The notes: a model not told the origin generated them from the sequence alone. DNA of 54,496 bases from Saprolegnia diclina VS20 (GCF_000281045.1 NW_008246095.1:445197-499692); one strand, 5' to 3'. Positions 11,874 to 24,800 are shown, counted from the stretch's first letter. A program made the numbers and translations.

Positions 11874-14800
11874 TTACAGCTTCTTTCGCCGGTTGGAGAA
11901 GACAAGCGCCGAAAACATGAGCGAGTCGCAGTGCGGCACGGCGCGGGCCTCGGACTGTACATGGCCAATCTCGCCAAAGGCCGTGAGCCCGAGGAGCCCG
12001 GCGGGCCCCGCCCACTCCTTGTAGGCGCCAACCATGCCGGCCATGCTCTGCGACCCGAGCACGACTTGCATGCCGGTTGAGAGAAAGAGGAGGGTGCCCA
12101 CGACCTCGCGCACGTGGAACTTGTTGGCGGCTGCGACGCGCACGCCCATCTACACGGCGACGCAATGAGACATCTCCAACAGCATCGATCGCGTACGTTG
12201 GCGACGGCGTCTTGCAGCGTCGTTGGCGACGACTCCATGAGCGCCACGTACGTGCCTTCGGGAATCGGCGTCGTCGTAGCGACAGCGCCGGTCGCGTCGT
12301 CAAGCCCGACAATCACGGGGGTTGAGTGCACGCTGTTGTCGTTGAGGAGGCACCCGAACGGGTGGATGTAGCCGAGCCGCGGGAAGCGCGACGTTAAAAA
12401 GTCGGTCTGGCACTTCTCCGACGCGACGCGCAGCCACGCCTTGTACATGTGGGCGGCCGGCCGGTCGTCGATCGCGTAGATGGTCTGCTGCTCCGTGTCG
12501 GCGGCCGTGACCATGCCCGAGCAGAGCTCGCCGTCGTCGCTCACGAGCGGCTTGTAGCCGCTGAACCAGTCGACGACGGTCTCGACGCTCGGGTAGCACA
12601 AGGCGATCGCGGCACCAATGTGGCTGCCGTTGCCGCCCATGCGGCCGCCGTGTCGCCGAAAGCCGCCACTGCAACTGCCAAGTTGAACTAGCCACCGGTC
12701 AGCGCTCGTCCGAAGAGTGGAGCACGAGAGAACGTACGTAGTCGGTCGCGGTTGGACGAGACGGCCGAGCAGCCGCCGAGGATCGGGCAGTTGACACCGG
12801 CGCGAATCCCTGCAAGGGCTTCGTCAATCCCGAGCGGCGACGCATATACGACGCAAAAGTCCTGCATGTCAACATGGCGTGGGCAATTGAGATCCAAGTG
12901 GGGCACGTACGGGGCTCTGCGTGCTCGCGACAGGAAGCGCGGTTTGGGCGTACCCGAGCGCGGCCTGCGTGGCCTTGAACGCTTTCGCCTTGGCCGACGA
13001 CTCGGTGTAGTCGACGTAGCTCACGGCGTAGCTTCCCTCGGGATCGTGCACGCCCCAGAGCGCGACCAGCGTATCGCGCTTGACCGAGACCCACGCGGTC
13101 TCGTCACAGATCCCGCGGCCGATCGTGCCGCCGACAAAGGGCACCCCCGGCGCTAGCTGCTGGAGGCGGTGCAGGACGTACTGGCCGTCGCAACCCTCCG
13201 AGTACGAGACGACGAGAAAGTCGACGCTACCACGAAGCTTCCCAATGAGCTCCTTGAACGCCACGTCGATCGCATCTACGAGCGCGTGAGCACGACTGAA
13301 ACAGTAACGGCGTCATCGTGTACCCGATTCCGGCGTCTTGACGGCCCACGCCGACGCCACGCGCACCGGCGAGGTCTCCACCGAAGAGGTCCGTCGGCGC
13401 GGCGGCGTCGGCGGCGAGTCGAGCGCTGCATACTTGCGGTCAATGGTCAGCGGTGGTCGGTACTCGGGCCCTCGGTCCGACTGGCTGCGCTGGATGCTTC
13501 GGCGGCCACCGTCGTCGTCGTAGAGCCGGACAGGCCGCGGCTCCTCGCGTCGATGCCAGGACGTAGCACGCGTCCGTGGCGACGGTGGCCGGTGCGCCAA
13601 CTGGATCGGCTCTGGCTCGATCGGCGGCGGTGTTGGCACCCGACGGCGCATTGGCTCGTACGGCTCAGGCGGTGGCGGTGTGGCTCGCGACCTTCTTGAG
13701 CCCAGCGAGCTTGCTTGGTGCTCGGAGTGGAGGGGGCTCGAGGCCGGTCGCGACCGCGGTGTATGGTCACTGGACTCGAAGCTGCGATCTTCAGAGCCTT
13801 CCGAGATGCGGTTGGCGAGGTTGTCGCCGCCCGTGAAGCGTGCTTGCGAGATGGTCGAGCGCGGCGACGCATTGCCGTCGGGCTCGAGCCACACAAAGAG
13901 GTCGTTCTCATCAATGTCCAAATCACCGGTTTGGTTCATTTGGCCTTGGCGCTCGAGGAGGCAGCGGCAGCAGAGCCGAATGTCGGCTTGGATGTACACG
14001 GTCTGGACGTTGTTTCGGTCTGGAATCGAGTGCTGGGACGACGCTGGTAGAATGTTGGAGCACTGGTCGCAGACGACTTCGCCACACACGCGGCAGTGGT
14101 GGCGTCGACGAAAGAACGACAGGAACGGCCGGTCGCAGATCGAGCAGAACGGCCGGTCGCTGTCCGGCACCCACGCAGCAGTCTGTACAAAGTTCATGTC
14201 GAGTGTGACCGACTTGACGGTTTGGAGTGCGTCGCGAAAGCCTTTTGCGAGCTTGAGCACCATGTCTTGTGCCGGGTTCTTGAAGCCGAGGTCGAGGAGC
14301 GACGGCATGCGCTGGAGCGCCACCGACATGAGCACGTTCTCCGAGCCGTTCAGACGCGCGCCGCGTTCAAACTTCATGATGAGCGCGTCGATCTGCATGC
14401 GCTCGTAGTGTGCACTGTCGCTCGGCGCACGGACGTTGGTCGACTCGGGCAGCGATTCTTGGAAGAGGTAGCAGCACTTCAAGCGGCCATGCTCGAGGAC
14501 GAGGCCGATGAACTCGAGCACGAGGTGGTCGAGGGGCTTGTGGAGCTTGGACTTGCCGGCGGTCGCGTACCACTTCACGGCCATGCGCTTGTGCGTCGGG
14601 TGGAATGCCGAGACGCCGGACGTGGGCACGTCAATGGCGCCGGACGCGTCCGGTGGGATCGTCGCGACGACCGCGGCGTCGACGAACGTGTCTTGAAAGA
14701 CCTCCTGCGTGAACGTATGGCACGCTTCCGTGTGGTCGTTGGAGAAGAGGCGCTTGACGAGCGTCGGCAGCTTCGTCTCGATGGACGCGACGGCCTTGTT

Positions 14801-14980
14801 GGCGACAAAGACCTTCCAGTCGGCCGTCGTCTTGGCCAGCGCGATGCCATCCTTGGCGCCAATGTCTTGCCAGCACGAGCCACTGGACGTCGCCTCCGTG
14901 AGCATCTGCAGCGCAGCGTTCGCTCGGCGCTCGGCGATCGCGCCCAGCGAGTGGAACCGCGCGTCGCCCTCTCCGCGCAT
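11874..14980 (-). CDS. START-FYVE-FIST fusion protein
   Basis: Five exons (14980-13324, 13275-12911, 12861-12738, 12687-12197, 12149-11874) give 970 residues. The introns are 47-50 nt; all four donors are GTAC and phases are kept. Residues 1 to about 240 (MRGEGDARFHSLGAIAERR) resemble the START lipid-binding domain of oomycete FYVE proteins. Residues about 272-345 are a FYVE zinc finger: CSICDRPF, then RRRHHCRVCGEVVCDQCS and a final CCRC; the R(R/K)HHCR core binds PI3P on endosomes. A Pro/Ser/Arg-rich linker (about 350-550) follows. Residues about 555-960 are FIST N and C domains: 'DFLVVSYSEGCDGQ', 'FVGGTIGRGI', 'PILGGCSAVSSNRDR', 'GLTAFGEIGHV'. FIST is a putative small-ligand sensor known from bacterial signalling proteins and FBXO22. 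The exon 1 to 2 junction that joins the halves is the key inference. Alternative: two genes, but the FIST half has no start of its own. Confidence 0.84.
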
Positions 14981-15648
14981 GCTGCTGCCGTAGGGACAAT
15001 GATAAGCCGCCTGGCGACGAGGTGGGCGAAACCTAGGTTTTGCCCAAGATACGTGTCGCACCTGCAAAGTATACTCAAACCAAGCTTGGCGCTGATAGTG
15101 AAAAAGGCGCGAGGTACGACGATCGCGCCAGCTGGCAGCATGTCGCTGACACGCTGAGGAGCAGCGATTGCAAATCGGACCAACGGCCATTGGCCACGAA
15201 GCCGTCGCTTGTGCAACTGCCGGCGCTTGCGTCAACCACCAACGACCCTCCCTCGACCCACCAAGGGTGCAGCAAGTCCAGCCGCGGTCGCATCCAGCGC
15301 CGGTGCTCCAGCTCAACGAGGTCGACGCACGGCCCTATGGTTTTCAATCATCGCTCGCAGGACAAGGTAGAGAGCTCCAAGCTGGATGACGCTATGAGCT
15401 AGACAATAGCTTGCAGTTGGGCGGAGCAGCTCGTCGATGGCGCGCTGTCACGTCGTCGTCTAGGATTAAGGACGCCTGCGTGGTTGCAACGAACGCGCCG
15501 TGACGAGGACGGTGACGAGGGCAGTGCGGTGGCAGTCATCCGAGAAGGCCATTGGCTATCTTTTTAACCAATCACGGTGGCGCAAATGACCATCATTCAC
15601 CATAGTGCTCATATTGGGCTCGACGTTGCATTGCGCCGTTGAATCGCG
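14981..15648. promoter_or_regulatory. Divergent promoter between START-FYVE-FIST and LIG4
   Basis: 668 bp between two head-to-head starts. An inverted CCAAT (ccattgg, 15549-15555) and a direct CCAATCA (15568-15574) sit 75-100 bp upstream of LIG4. Open frames inside are short and not protein-like. Confidence 0.5.
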
Positions 15649-18600
15649 ATGGCCGGGACGTTGCCCTTTGGAAGCTTCTGCGCGCTCCTCGAGCGCGTCG
15701 CCAGCACGAATAAGAGCGAGGCCAAGCTCAAGCTCATCTTCAGCGCTGAGCTGCGCGCAGCCTGCGGCGGCGGCTCGGTGTACCCGCTGCTGCGGCTGCT
15801 CCTGCCACACCTCGACCGCGACCGGACGTACAAGCTCAAGGAGAAGAAGCTCGCCGCGCTGTACGTGGAGCTCCTCGGCATCAGCGCCAATAGCGGAGAC
15901 GGCAAGATGCTATTGCATTGGACGGACCCGACAATTGTGACGACGCGGGCGGTCGGCGACTTTTCGTCCGTGGTCCAGCAAGTGATGCAATACCGAGCCA
16001 AGCCCTGCGATGCGTCCGTGACCCTTAACGATGTCAATGGGCTCCTTGATGCGCTCAACCGGGTGCACACCGTCGATGCGATGACTGAGAAGAAGCGCGT
16101 GCTGCGGCAGATGCTCACGCGCTTCTCGGGCGAGGAGCAGAAGTGGCTTGTCCGCATGATCCTCAAGGACCTCAAGATTGGACTGCGCCACGAGCGTGTG
16201 CTCGCTTTCATCCACCCGGACGCACCCGAGATGTTCAACCACACGAACGACTTGGCTCGCGTACGGTTCTCGCTTATTTCGAAGGTCCAACTCTACTGGC
16301 CTGTAGGTTTGCGACGAGCTCACCGACTCGCGCGTCCGCTACGTCCCGGCGATTACGCCCGGCCAGGTCTTTACGCCGATGCTCGCAAAACGCGTGTCCT
16401 TTGGCGAGTGCACCCAAGCGATGCAGTCGAATGCATTTTACATGGAGCCCAAGCTCGACGGCGAGCGTATCACGTGCCATGTACAGCGCACGGCGTGTGG
16501 CGGCCGCTCGACGCAGCTCATTACGCGCAACGGCACCAACTACACGGACAAGTACGGTCCGGCCATCGCCTCGTACATTGAGGCCCAAGTACGCCGTTGT
16601 TTGCAATCAACAGGGTAGACTCGAGGCGTAGGTACACGCGGCGTACGACTGCATTCTCGATGGCGAGATGCTCGTTTGGGACAGCGTCGCGTTCAAGTAC
16701 GAGTCGTTTGGATCACTCAAGACGGTCGCGATCGAGCAAGCCCAAGGGTACACCGTCCTATACGCGCAGAGAAAAGTTATGATATGATCGTTCTAGCAAA
16801 AACCCTGGACAATGGCTCTGCTATGTCGTCTGGGACATCGTCTACTGCGGCGGCGACGGTGCGGCTGCGCTCATCCAAAAAGCCTGCCCCAATGTCGCGT
16901 CGACGTCGACCAACATCATGGGTACCGCGATGAAAACTCGTCCCAGCTGAAACGAGGATTAGGGTTACCGCTTTCTGCACGCCTCTCAGTTCTGGATGCA
17001 GTTTTGACGCCGCTGACGCACCGCGTCGAACGCATCGAGCAAGTCCTTGTGCCCGCATCAATGCCGGCGCAGGCCCGACACGAGCGCGTCATGGCCGAAG
17101 TCGACGCCCGCTTGCTCGCCGGCTACGAGGGTGTGATTCTCAAGGACGCCACGTCCCACTACATGTGCGGGGAGGTCGGTCGAAAGAGCCAGCGCTGGGT
17201 CAAGCTCAAGCCCGATTACGCCGGCATGACCCGCCAACTGGACGTGCTTGTCATTGGCGGCTACTACGGCTCGGGCAGTCGGCGCGGCGGAGCCGTCTCC
17301 CATTTTCTTCTCGGTGCGATCCGTCGCTTGTATCGGTGACGTCATATGACGTGCTAGGGGTACTCGAGCGGACGCCAAAGGACACGGATGCGTCGCTACC
17401 CGTGGTGTCGTTTTGTAAAGTGGGCTCGGGGTATTCGTTGCCAGAGTTGGAGGCGCTTCGCGAGCGTCTCGCGCCGCACTGGCGCCCGTGGGAAGCCGGC
17501 AAGGTACCCGCTCGCGGTTCGCTGCGATGTCGTATCAAGGCACATGTAGCTACCAGGGCACTTTGAAGGCTGGACACCCAAGGCTGACTCCCGCCCAGAC
17601 GTGTGGCTAGCCCCCGAAGACTCGGTTTGCGTCGAGATTTACGGCTTTGAGCTCACGTACTCGAGCGAGTACCAAACAGGCTTGACGCTCCGCTTTCCGC
17701 GCGTCAAAGCGATTCGGTACATTTCTATCGCGTCTTCATCTATTGGATATTGGCTGTAGCTATGACAAGAACTGGACTGAGGCGCTCACTCTCTCGCAGC
17801 TCAATGCGCTCAAGGGCCAGCAGTTTAGCCAAAAGCGCGCGATCGATGTAGCATTTGGCCACAAGGACACGGCGAAGCGCAAGGCGACACCGCAAAAGAC
17901 CAAGCGGTCGGCTTTGGACCGAGGACATGTCGGTGTTGCGCTTCAATACACACAGGCCAACCTCGCCGAGGTCGAAGAAGCCTCGTCGCTGTTTGCAGGT
18001 ATCAACTCCGATTCGAGTATGCTGTCTTTCAAATGCACATAGGGGCTACGTTTTGCGTGCTCCCTGGCAAGCTTGGCACGCTGGACAAGCCGGGTCTCGA
18101 GCAGCTTCTGCACGCCCACGGCGCCACGTGTGTGCAGAACCCGCACCCTGCGCTGCATCCGCCAGCGACGACGTGGATTGTGGCGCCGCATGCCGACGGA
18201 CTGAAAACACGCAACTACATCAAGCAAGGCGTGTACGACATTCTGCACGCCGAGTGGGTCCTCCGTAGTGTCGACGCCAGCGTACGCGTCCTCGGGAGCG
18301 ACTATTTCCACGCATTTTTGGATAGAGCTTAGTCGCCAAGCGCGCGACCGACTATGTATTTGCGACGGCGCCAACGGCGGCACTCCTCACGACACAGTAC
18401 GATGCGTACGGCGACCATTATACGACGCCGCTGACGATGGACGATCTCGACCGCCTCTTGCAGTCGTCGGCGTTTCCAGCGCCGCTGCCGCACCCGTGGC
18501 AAGACCTCGCTGCGACTCTCGACGGTGACGAGCAAGCCGCGATCACGTGCCCGACCAACTGTCTCTGGCACTGCGTCGTGTACGTCGACCAGTTTGCATC

Positions 18601-18925
18601 GATCGTGACGGACGACGATTCGTCAGTATTGCCCGCGCGGGTGGACCGGACGTCTGATATGCATCACATTGCCCAGTGCATTGCTCTCTTTGGCGGCCAA
18701 GTCGAAACAGCGCTCTCGCACCGGGTCACACACGTGGTGCTGCCGGACGGGCCGATGACGGCAGAGCGTCTTGCGCTCGTGCGTCCGTGGATCCAAGCCC
18801 GACGCCGCACTGCGGGGAGCGAGCCGGTCGTTGTCACGTCCAAGTGGGTCGTCGCCAGCATCCGCGCCCGAGAGCAGCTACCCATGGAAGGCCACGAAAC
18901 GTCTGCATTTCAGCTGCCGTGCTAA
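15649..18925 (+). CDS. LIG4: DNA ligase IV
   Basis: ATP-dependent ligase that seals double-strand breaks in non-homologous end joining with XRCC4. Ten exons: 15649-16260, 16307-16588, 16632-16747, 16797-16921, 16963-17313, 17358-17503, 17550-17716, 17760-17998, 18043-18281, 18326-18925. Introns are 41-49 nt and the product has 958 residues (human 911). The N-terminal helical DNA-binding domain ('LKDLKIGLRHERVLAFIHPD') is followed by the nucleotidyltransferase with the adenylated lysine in EPKLDGER (motif I), 'DCILDGEMLVWD' (III), 'YEGVILKD' (IV) and 'RWVKLKPDY' (V). The OB fold shows LIG4-specific 'VIGGYYGSGSRRGGAVSHF' and 'TLRFPRVKAIR'. A linker and two BRCT domains follow, around residues 685-765 and 850-950, the XRCC4-binding region in other LIG4s. 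CCAAT boxes lie 75-100 bp upstream. Confidence 0.95.
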
Positions 18926-18982
18926 GATGGTCAATATGCATGTATTACTTCGCACCATCCGAGATCTTGTTGCGGGCTGTGT

Positions 18983-19306
18983 TTACAAGGCACCAGCGGT
19001 TTTGAGAAGCGGTACGAGCTTGCCGGCCTTCTGGAGCGCCGCCGTGTCGGAGCCGCCACCAATGGACTTGCCGTTGACAAAGACGTTGGGCACGGTGCGC
19101 TGGCCCGTGAGCTGGAAGCAGGCGTTCTGGACGTCGTCGCCCGTGGGCTCGTCGCCCATTTGGTTGAGCTCGACGACGTGGAAGCGCGCGCCGACAGAGC
19201 CGAGAACGTCCTTGGCCATGCGGCAGTACGGGCACGTCGTCTTGCTGAAGACGACGACGCCGTGCTGCGAGATCAAGCTCTTGACAAATTGGACGCCCGA
19301 GACCAT
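18983..19306 (-). CDS. Dithiol glutaredoxin
   Basis: A single-exon gene of 107 residues from the ATG at 19306 (MVSGVQFVKSLISQ). An in-frame ATG at 19342 would add 12 residues and cannot be excluded. The classic dithiol active site CPYC lies in 'VVVFSKTTCPYCRMAKD'. The glutathione-site TVPNVF and the GG of 'GKSIGGGSD' follow at the expected spacing. It reduces disulfides and glutathionylated proteins using glutathione, probably in the cytosol since no targeting signal is evident. It is convergent with LIG4, the stops being 57 bp apart. Inverted CCAAT motifs at 19362-19368, 19394-19400 and 19418-19424 lie upstream. Confidence 0.93.
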   Translation of the reverse strand: MVSGVQFVKSLISQHGVVVFSKTTCPYCRMAKDVLGSVGARFHVVELNQMGDEPTGDDVQNACFQLTGQRTVPNVFVNGKSIGGGSDTAALQKAGKLVPLLKTAGAL

Positions 19307-20035
19307 TTTGGAATTCGCGAAGTGGGCCACCACGCATGGCATCCTTTCTGCAGCGGCATGTGATTGGCGGAAATCCAAACAATCGTCGCACAGGATTGGC
19401 GGCTCTCTGCGCGATACCATTGGTCAATGTCGGATCTTGAAGCGTTGTTTTCAATCAAGTACCGGTAGTTCCAGTACTAACTAGTTCCTGATAGCTTTAG
19501 AGGTGCGACGCAAGGAACGTAGCAAGGAAAGAGGCATCTTTATGGAAGTGAGCAGCTTTATTGGCAGCGCCGCGAAGGTAGGTTCTGAACACAAGTTGAC
19601 AAGGCCAACTATGACGGTTCTTTCCCATAAGATCTGTATACACCTAGCTGCATCGTATTTAGATCGCGCGTCGACTCCACGAACGAGAGTCCGACTTGCT
19701 CGAGACGCTAGTCTTAACGATGTACGCTAGTAGTGATGGAGAGAACGAGCGAACGGGTTCGCCTCAATTCATCCTCTCTGATGCAGGCAGTAGCTTCACG
19801 CTATCAAGCTGCATACGATCCTAGAGCGCCAATGATGACGGTCCATTGTGGACGGCCGCGTTGGGTGCGTGCCGTTGTGCGAAATAGCGTTGGCGCCGTT
19901 TTCCGGATACGGCGGCCAAGAATAGCCTGTCGCCGGATGGCGGCCTGGCCAGAAAGGCGGCTGCAAACAGTTTCGGTTGCGCCTCGTTGCGGAAGTCAGT
20001 TGCAGCTTGGCTTGCGGTCGCGTGCTTGAGCCAGC
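19307..20035. promoter_or_regulatory. Divergent intergenic region, glutaredoxin / SH3 gene
   Basis: 729 bp between two head-to-head starts. Three inverted CCAAT motifs cluster in the first 120 bp on the glutaredoxin side. The remainder has short open frames without protein character, and nothing else was recognised. Confidence 0.5.
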
Positions 20036-21594
20036 ATGTTACCTGCGCTCACGACCAAGCCCAAGCAGCCCATCAAGCAGATCAAGGGCCTCAGCAACGA
20101 CTCGATCGACGCCTACGCGAACGCGCCGGTCACATCGTCGTCGACGTCCTATGTCGACAACAGTGACAAGACGCCCAAGACCGCTCGCGAGGCAACGCCG
20201 CCCGACGACGAGAATGCCTCTTTCAGCGTCACCACCATGGCGCGAGCGCTTCGCGACCGCAAGCCCAAGAACGACGAGGAGCTCACGCTCAAAGCCGGCG
20301 ACCTCCTCACGGTCCATTCGTCGAAGAAGACGGGCTATTTAAAGTGTGAGTGCAACGGCAAAGTCGGCTATGTGCCTGCATCGTACGTCGAGTTTCTCGA
20401 CAAGGATGGCGCCGTCACCGAAGCGCCGTCGTCCCCACGCAAGAAGAAGAAAAAGGCCAAGAAGAAGAGCCAGAAGAAGCGCCATTCGTCTGACGAAGAC
20501 GAGGACGACGTCGACATTGAAGAGGACGAGGAGGTCGAGACGCCGCGCAAGTCGGCGCGCAAGACCAAGCCCAAGAAACGCGCGGATGACGACGACGAAG
20601 AGGTCGACAACGACGAGGCCGAGACTCCGCGCAAGTCGAAAAAGAAGCACCGACGCAAACGCCACCACTCGCGCAAGAAAGGTCATAGCAGCAGCGAGTC
20701 GAGCAGCGATGGCGACACGACGCGGCGCCGGTCGTCGCGTCACCGGCGTCATCGGTCCCGGCGTCGGCATGACGACGATGAAGACGACGACGAATCGCGT
20801 TCGAGCGATGACGCATCGGACCGCGAATCGCGCTCAAGGCGACGAAAGCACAAGCCCAACAAGGATGGCGAGAGCGACCCAGAGCCGGAGAAGACGAGCA
20901 AGACGCCCGACAAGAAGAAGGCCCATGACGAGAGCGTGTCCAAGGGTAACAAGGAGGCCAAGCTCTCGACCGAAGCCGAAGAAGTCCCAGACGAGATAGC
21001 ACATTGCCACAAGGAAGACAAGTCGGTCTCGTCGTCGACGACGACAGCGACGGCAACAACGACGACGGCAACGACGACGACCACCAGTACGACGGGGTAT
21101 CTGACGCGGGAGCAGCAGCAAAAGAAGGACGAGCTGCGAGAAGAAGCGAGCACGGGCAGCACGAATGCGTCCGGGAAGAACGGCAACAAGAGCACGATTG
21201 GCAAGATGCAGGACAAGATGCGGTCGATTCTCGGCAAGAAGGAAGGCAATGGCACGACCAAGAAATCGTCCCGCTCGAAAACGCAGTCCAATGGCATTCT
21301 CAACGCTTGTCCGGGCACAGTCCAGGGCGAAGAGGGCTGGTACGAGCACGGCGAGTGCGAGCGCTACTACTTCATTCTCGTCGACGGCAAGTGGAGCTTG
21401 CTGTACGGCCCGATGACAGACGACGACTACGAGCTCTTTTGCAGCAAGGTCCGTGGTCGTTTGCTTCTCCTTGGTGTTTCATGGGGCTGTAGGTGCTCGA
21501 GTACGACCTCATGATTGAGCTGCCGCCGACCCATCTGCACAAGCACGGGTACTATCTGGACAAGGACTTCAAGGTGCGGTATATCAAGCCGTAA
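20036..21594 (+). CDS. SH3-domain protein with long charged linker and conserved C-terminal module
   Basis: Two exons (20036-21448, 21493-21594; 44-nt intron) give 504 residues. Residues about 64-120 form an SH3 fold: 'ARALRDRKPKNDEELTLKAG', 'DLLTVHSSKKTGYLKCECNG', 'KVGYVPASYVEFLD', keeping the ALYDY-like start, Gly and final PSNY-like strand in diverged form. A stretch of about 250 residues of alternating K/R-rich and D/E/S-rich blocks follows, then a poly-Thr/Ala tract encoded by ACN and GCN codons. A folded module of about 80 residues ends the protein ('GEEGWYEHGECERYYFILVD', 'GKWSLLYGPMTDDDYELFCS'). I do not recognise that last module. SH3 domains bind proline motifs; the linker is probably disordered and phosphorylated. 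It is convergent with the giant gene. Confidence 0.85.
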
Positions 21595-21823
21595 CAGTGT
21601 CGTCGACGCGACGTAGCGCTATAGTTAATATATATACGACCCCCTCTTTTGAATGTGCACATAATGCGCTAAGTCCGATTCCGATCCTGAGCTATTGTCG
21701 GCTACAACCGAGCTATGGCTATCGGCAACACTGAAACATCATCGAGCACTTCAAATCTCAACGCAACAAATGGCTCGTGAATGCACCGGTTTTGATTTTG
21801 AAATATGCAGTTGCAAGTCTTTG

Positions 21824-24800
21824 CTACTCATGATCGTCGCGGGCGACTTGGGGTGGGAAGAAGAGCCGGGGCGGAATCCGCGCAATCTTCTTCTTGGGCT
21901 CAAACCACTTGGACGGCGACTTGATGAGTTCGCACACCTCCTCTGTCAGTGTCGCCTTGCGCGGTTGGAGCTTGTGCTGGAGCTGAAAGATGGGCAGCGC
22001 CGGTCGCGACGCTTCGCCCTTGGTCGCCTCGGCGTCAAACGACCACGTCACGGAGCGCTTGAGCGGGGAGACGTTGGCTTTCGTGGCGGTCGGCGGCGAC
22101 AGCGACTTCCACGTTTCGACCTCGGTAGAAATCGGTGCCGACACTTCCGGCTCTTCGATCGAGAGGCCCGGGCGGAGCTCGTTGAGCATCGACTTGCGAC
22201 GGCCTTTGCGCCACTCGGTGAGCTGCGCCGCTGAAAACGCGTCGTTGTTCTCGGCTTCGTCCGCGGGCTTGATGATCTCTTTCGAGCCGGCAATGCCTTC
22301 GGTGTGGTGCGCCATTTCTTCGAGAATCTCAGGTGTCCGATGGATGCTGAACGTCCCTTCCTTGTGCATTTGAACAAGCTCCTCGAGTTGTCGCCCGTGC
22401 GGCAGCCAGTGCGTCGTCACGACACGGTACGCCTCTTGGTGTCGCGTGCTGAGCCCTACATGCCGATCGGTTGATACACGTCATAGATAGTGAGTCCCTA
22501 TCGAGCTGTACCCTTCGGCGTGACGCAGTGCTGCTGGATGAGGTGCAGAAGCTCGGGCGTGCGCTCCGAGTGCAGCTTGCGATTGTTGATGCACCGCTCG
22601 GCGTGTTCGACGAGCTCCTCGAGCAGCGCCATGTTTTCGTTGAACCGAAACAGAATATTTTCCAGTGCATCGTTCTCACGGAGGCGCAGCTCGAAGCACT
22701 TTTCGTTGATTTCTTTGAGCAGCCGCTCGGCGTTGGTCATGTGCATCTTGTTCTCGCCGGCCATCAAAATGAGCTGATCCAGAAGGACCTTGACGCCGAC
22801 ACCAATGTCACTGGGCAGATCGCACCAGCCGCGTCCGAGCGTCCACCACCGGTCGCGGATCGTCAGCGCCGCCGAGACCCACTGCAGTCGCTGGAGGTAA
22901 TACTTGCTTTTCGCGCTCCGGAGCTCGACCGGCGTGTCGTCGTTGCCGAGGAGCCAGTCGACCATGACGTACCCCAATGTGAGCTTGCTCCGGTTGAGTG
23001 GCAGCGCCGTCGTGCTCAGCAGCTCCCGTGGCACTTCAAACGGCATCGCATCGACGGCACCGAGGTTGGTCGCGACGCGCCCTGTGAACGGCAACCTCTC
23101 TTGGAAGGTGATCGCGGTCGTCCGGAGCGCGGCATAGTAGGCCATGGCGGGTGCGTTGCCGCCGCTCGGGCACTGCGCCAAGAGCTTCTCGGTCGGCGCA
23201 TTGATGAGACGGGACTTGGCAGCACCGAGGAGCTCGTCACGCGTGAACGCCGTGGCCGGAAGCCGCGCCTTGTACTTTTGAAGGCTCAGCGCCATGTCTT
23301 CTTTGGTCAGCACCTGGTCCCGGGGCACACCGACGAGTGCCCGCGCGCAGCGGTCCAAGGCCGCGTACGAAGCGAGCTTGATGCAGTACGTTTCGTGCAC
23401 GAGGAAGGCGTGGAAGCGGTCGACGAGCGCGTCGTTGTTGCCACTCATGTCGAGTTCGACGACGTCTGCTGTCTCTTCCAACAACACCGGCGACGCCACT
23501 GGGAACGTCTTGATGAGCGAGTTGCGCTTCCGCATCGCCTCCATGAGCAGTTGTTTCCGAAGGAGCTCGACGTGGCTGTCGACAATGCCGAGCGGCGACG
23601 GACCATTCCCGAGCGCGCCGTGGGACACGGTGTTGACACGGACGCCGCGGACGTACTGCGCGTCGCCTTTCTTGTCCAAGTGACGCGCCACCAGAGCGTC
23701 TTGGATGTCGGTAATCTTGACGGGAAGCGGCACTTCGGTGACTTGGTGCGCCACGAGGATCGAACACACTTTCTCATAGCTCGCGTTGGCCGGTACGGGA
23801 ATGGTGCGTCGCGTGAGCTCTTCCTTCTGCAACGTCGTCGCGAGTCCTTTCAGGAGCGCGTCGAGCTCGGTCGTCGCCAAGCCCCGGCGCTGGCACTCGA
23901 AGAGGAGGTCTTTCATCGTGCTTGGGATTGCCGTCTCTTTGTTTTCGTTGACGCAGTGCTTGACCTAGTCGATGTTGAGTCGCAAGAACCGACCACCGTT
24001 CCAAGTACCTTCCAGAGCAAGTCGCCTTTGCCGACGTCCTCGAGCACCGTCGAGAGCTCGACGACGCGCTCAGGGTTGCGCAACAGCTCGTTCTTATCGA
24101 CGGCCGCGTCCAATGCATCAATCTCGTCCAGCACGACTTTGGGCCACTGCCCCGTTGCCTTGCGAATGCGAGCAATCTCATGCCACGGCATCGACCTACA
24201 CACCGTGAGGCGCTCGAAAGAGGAGATGCAGCACGTACGCAGGAAGCACGCCTCGGTCCATGAGCGCTGCGCGGACGTTCTCAGCATTCATGCGCATCTC
24301 ATCTTTGGTGATGAGAAGGCGCGCGTCGCGGCCGTTCTCGGAATACTTGAGCCAGTTGTCGCGCGCAATGTCCGTCGTGATGCGATGGTGGGGCAGGCGA
24401 ATGAGCTCGCGCTTGGCCTCTTCGTGCGCGTACCACTCGAGCATGCCCTCGACCTGCTCGTGGTCGTGCTCGACGCTCAAGTCCTTGGAGCGGACGAGGT
24501 CGTGGTCGCGAATAAGGAGGAACTTGCGCAGCGCATACGGCGTCTGCTTGCAGTGGATCTTTTGGCTTTGCTGCATCTCGAGAAAGTCATGGAGCCAGTG
24601 CTCGACTTGAGCCCAGCGCTCCTTGACGGCACCGAGCGCTTTAGCATCCACGTCGCTAAACCCTTCGCACTGCTCGTCGAGGAGCCGGAGGAGGTCGTAC
24701 GTTCGGCGCCAGTGCAGCCCATGCGTCTCCATGAGCCGCAGCTCGTTGATCGGGCCGTCGTGCTTGGTGAGTGCGATCCAGCGAAACTGAACTGCGGCCA

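Noticed and set aside
13296-13323. 28-nt intron (acceptor ...tttcag) between the FYVE and FIST halves
   Set aside because: It puts the next exon into a frame that stops within seven codons. The 48-nt intron ending in TAG keeps the frame.
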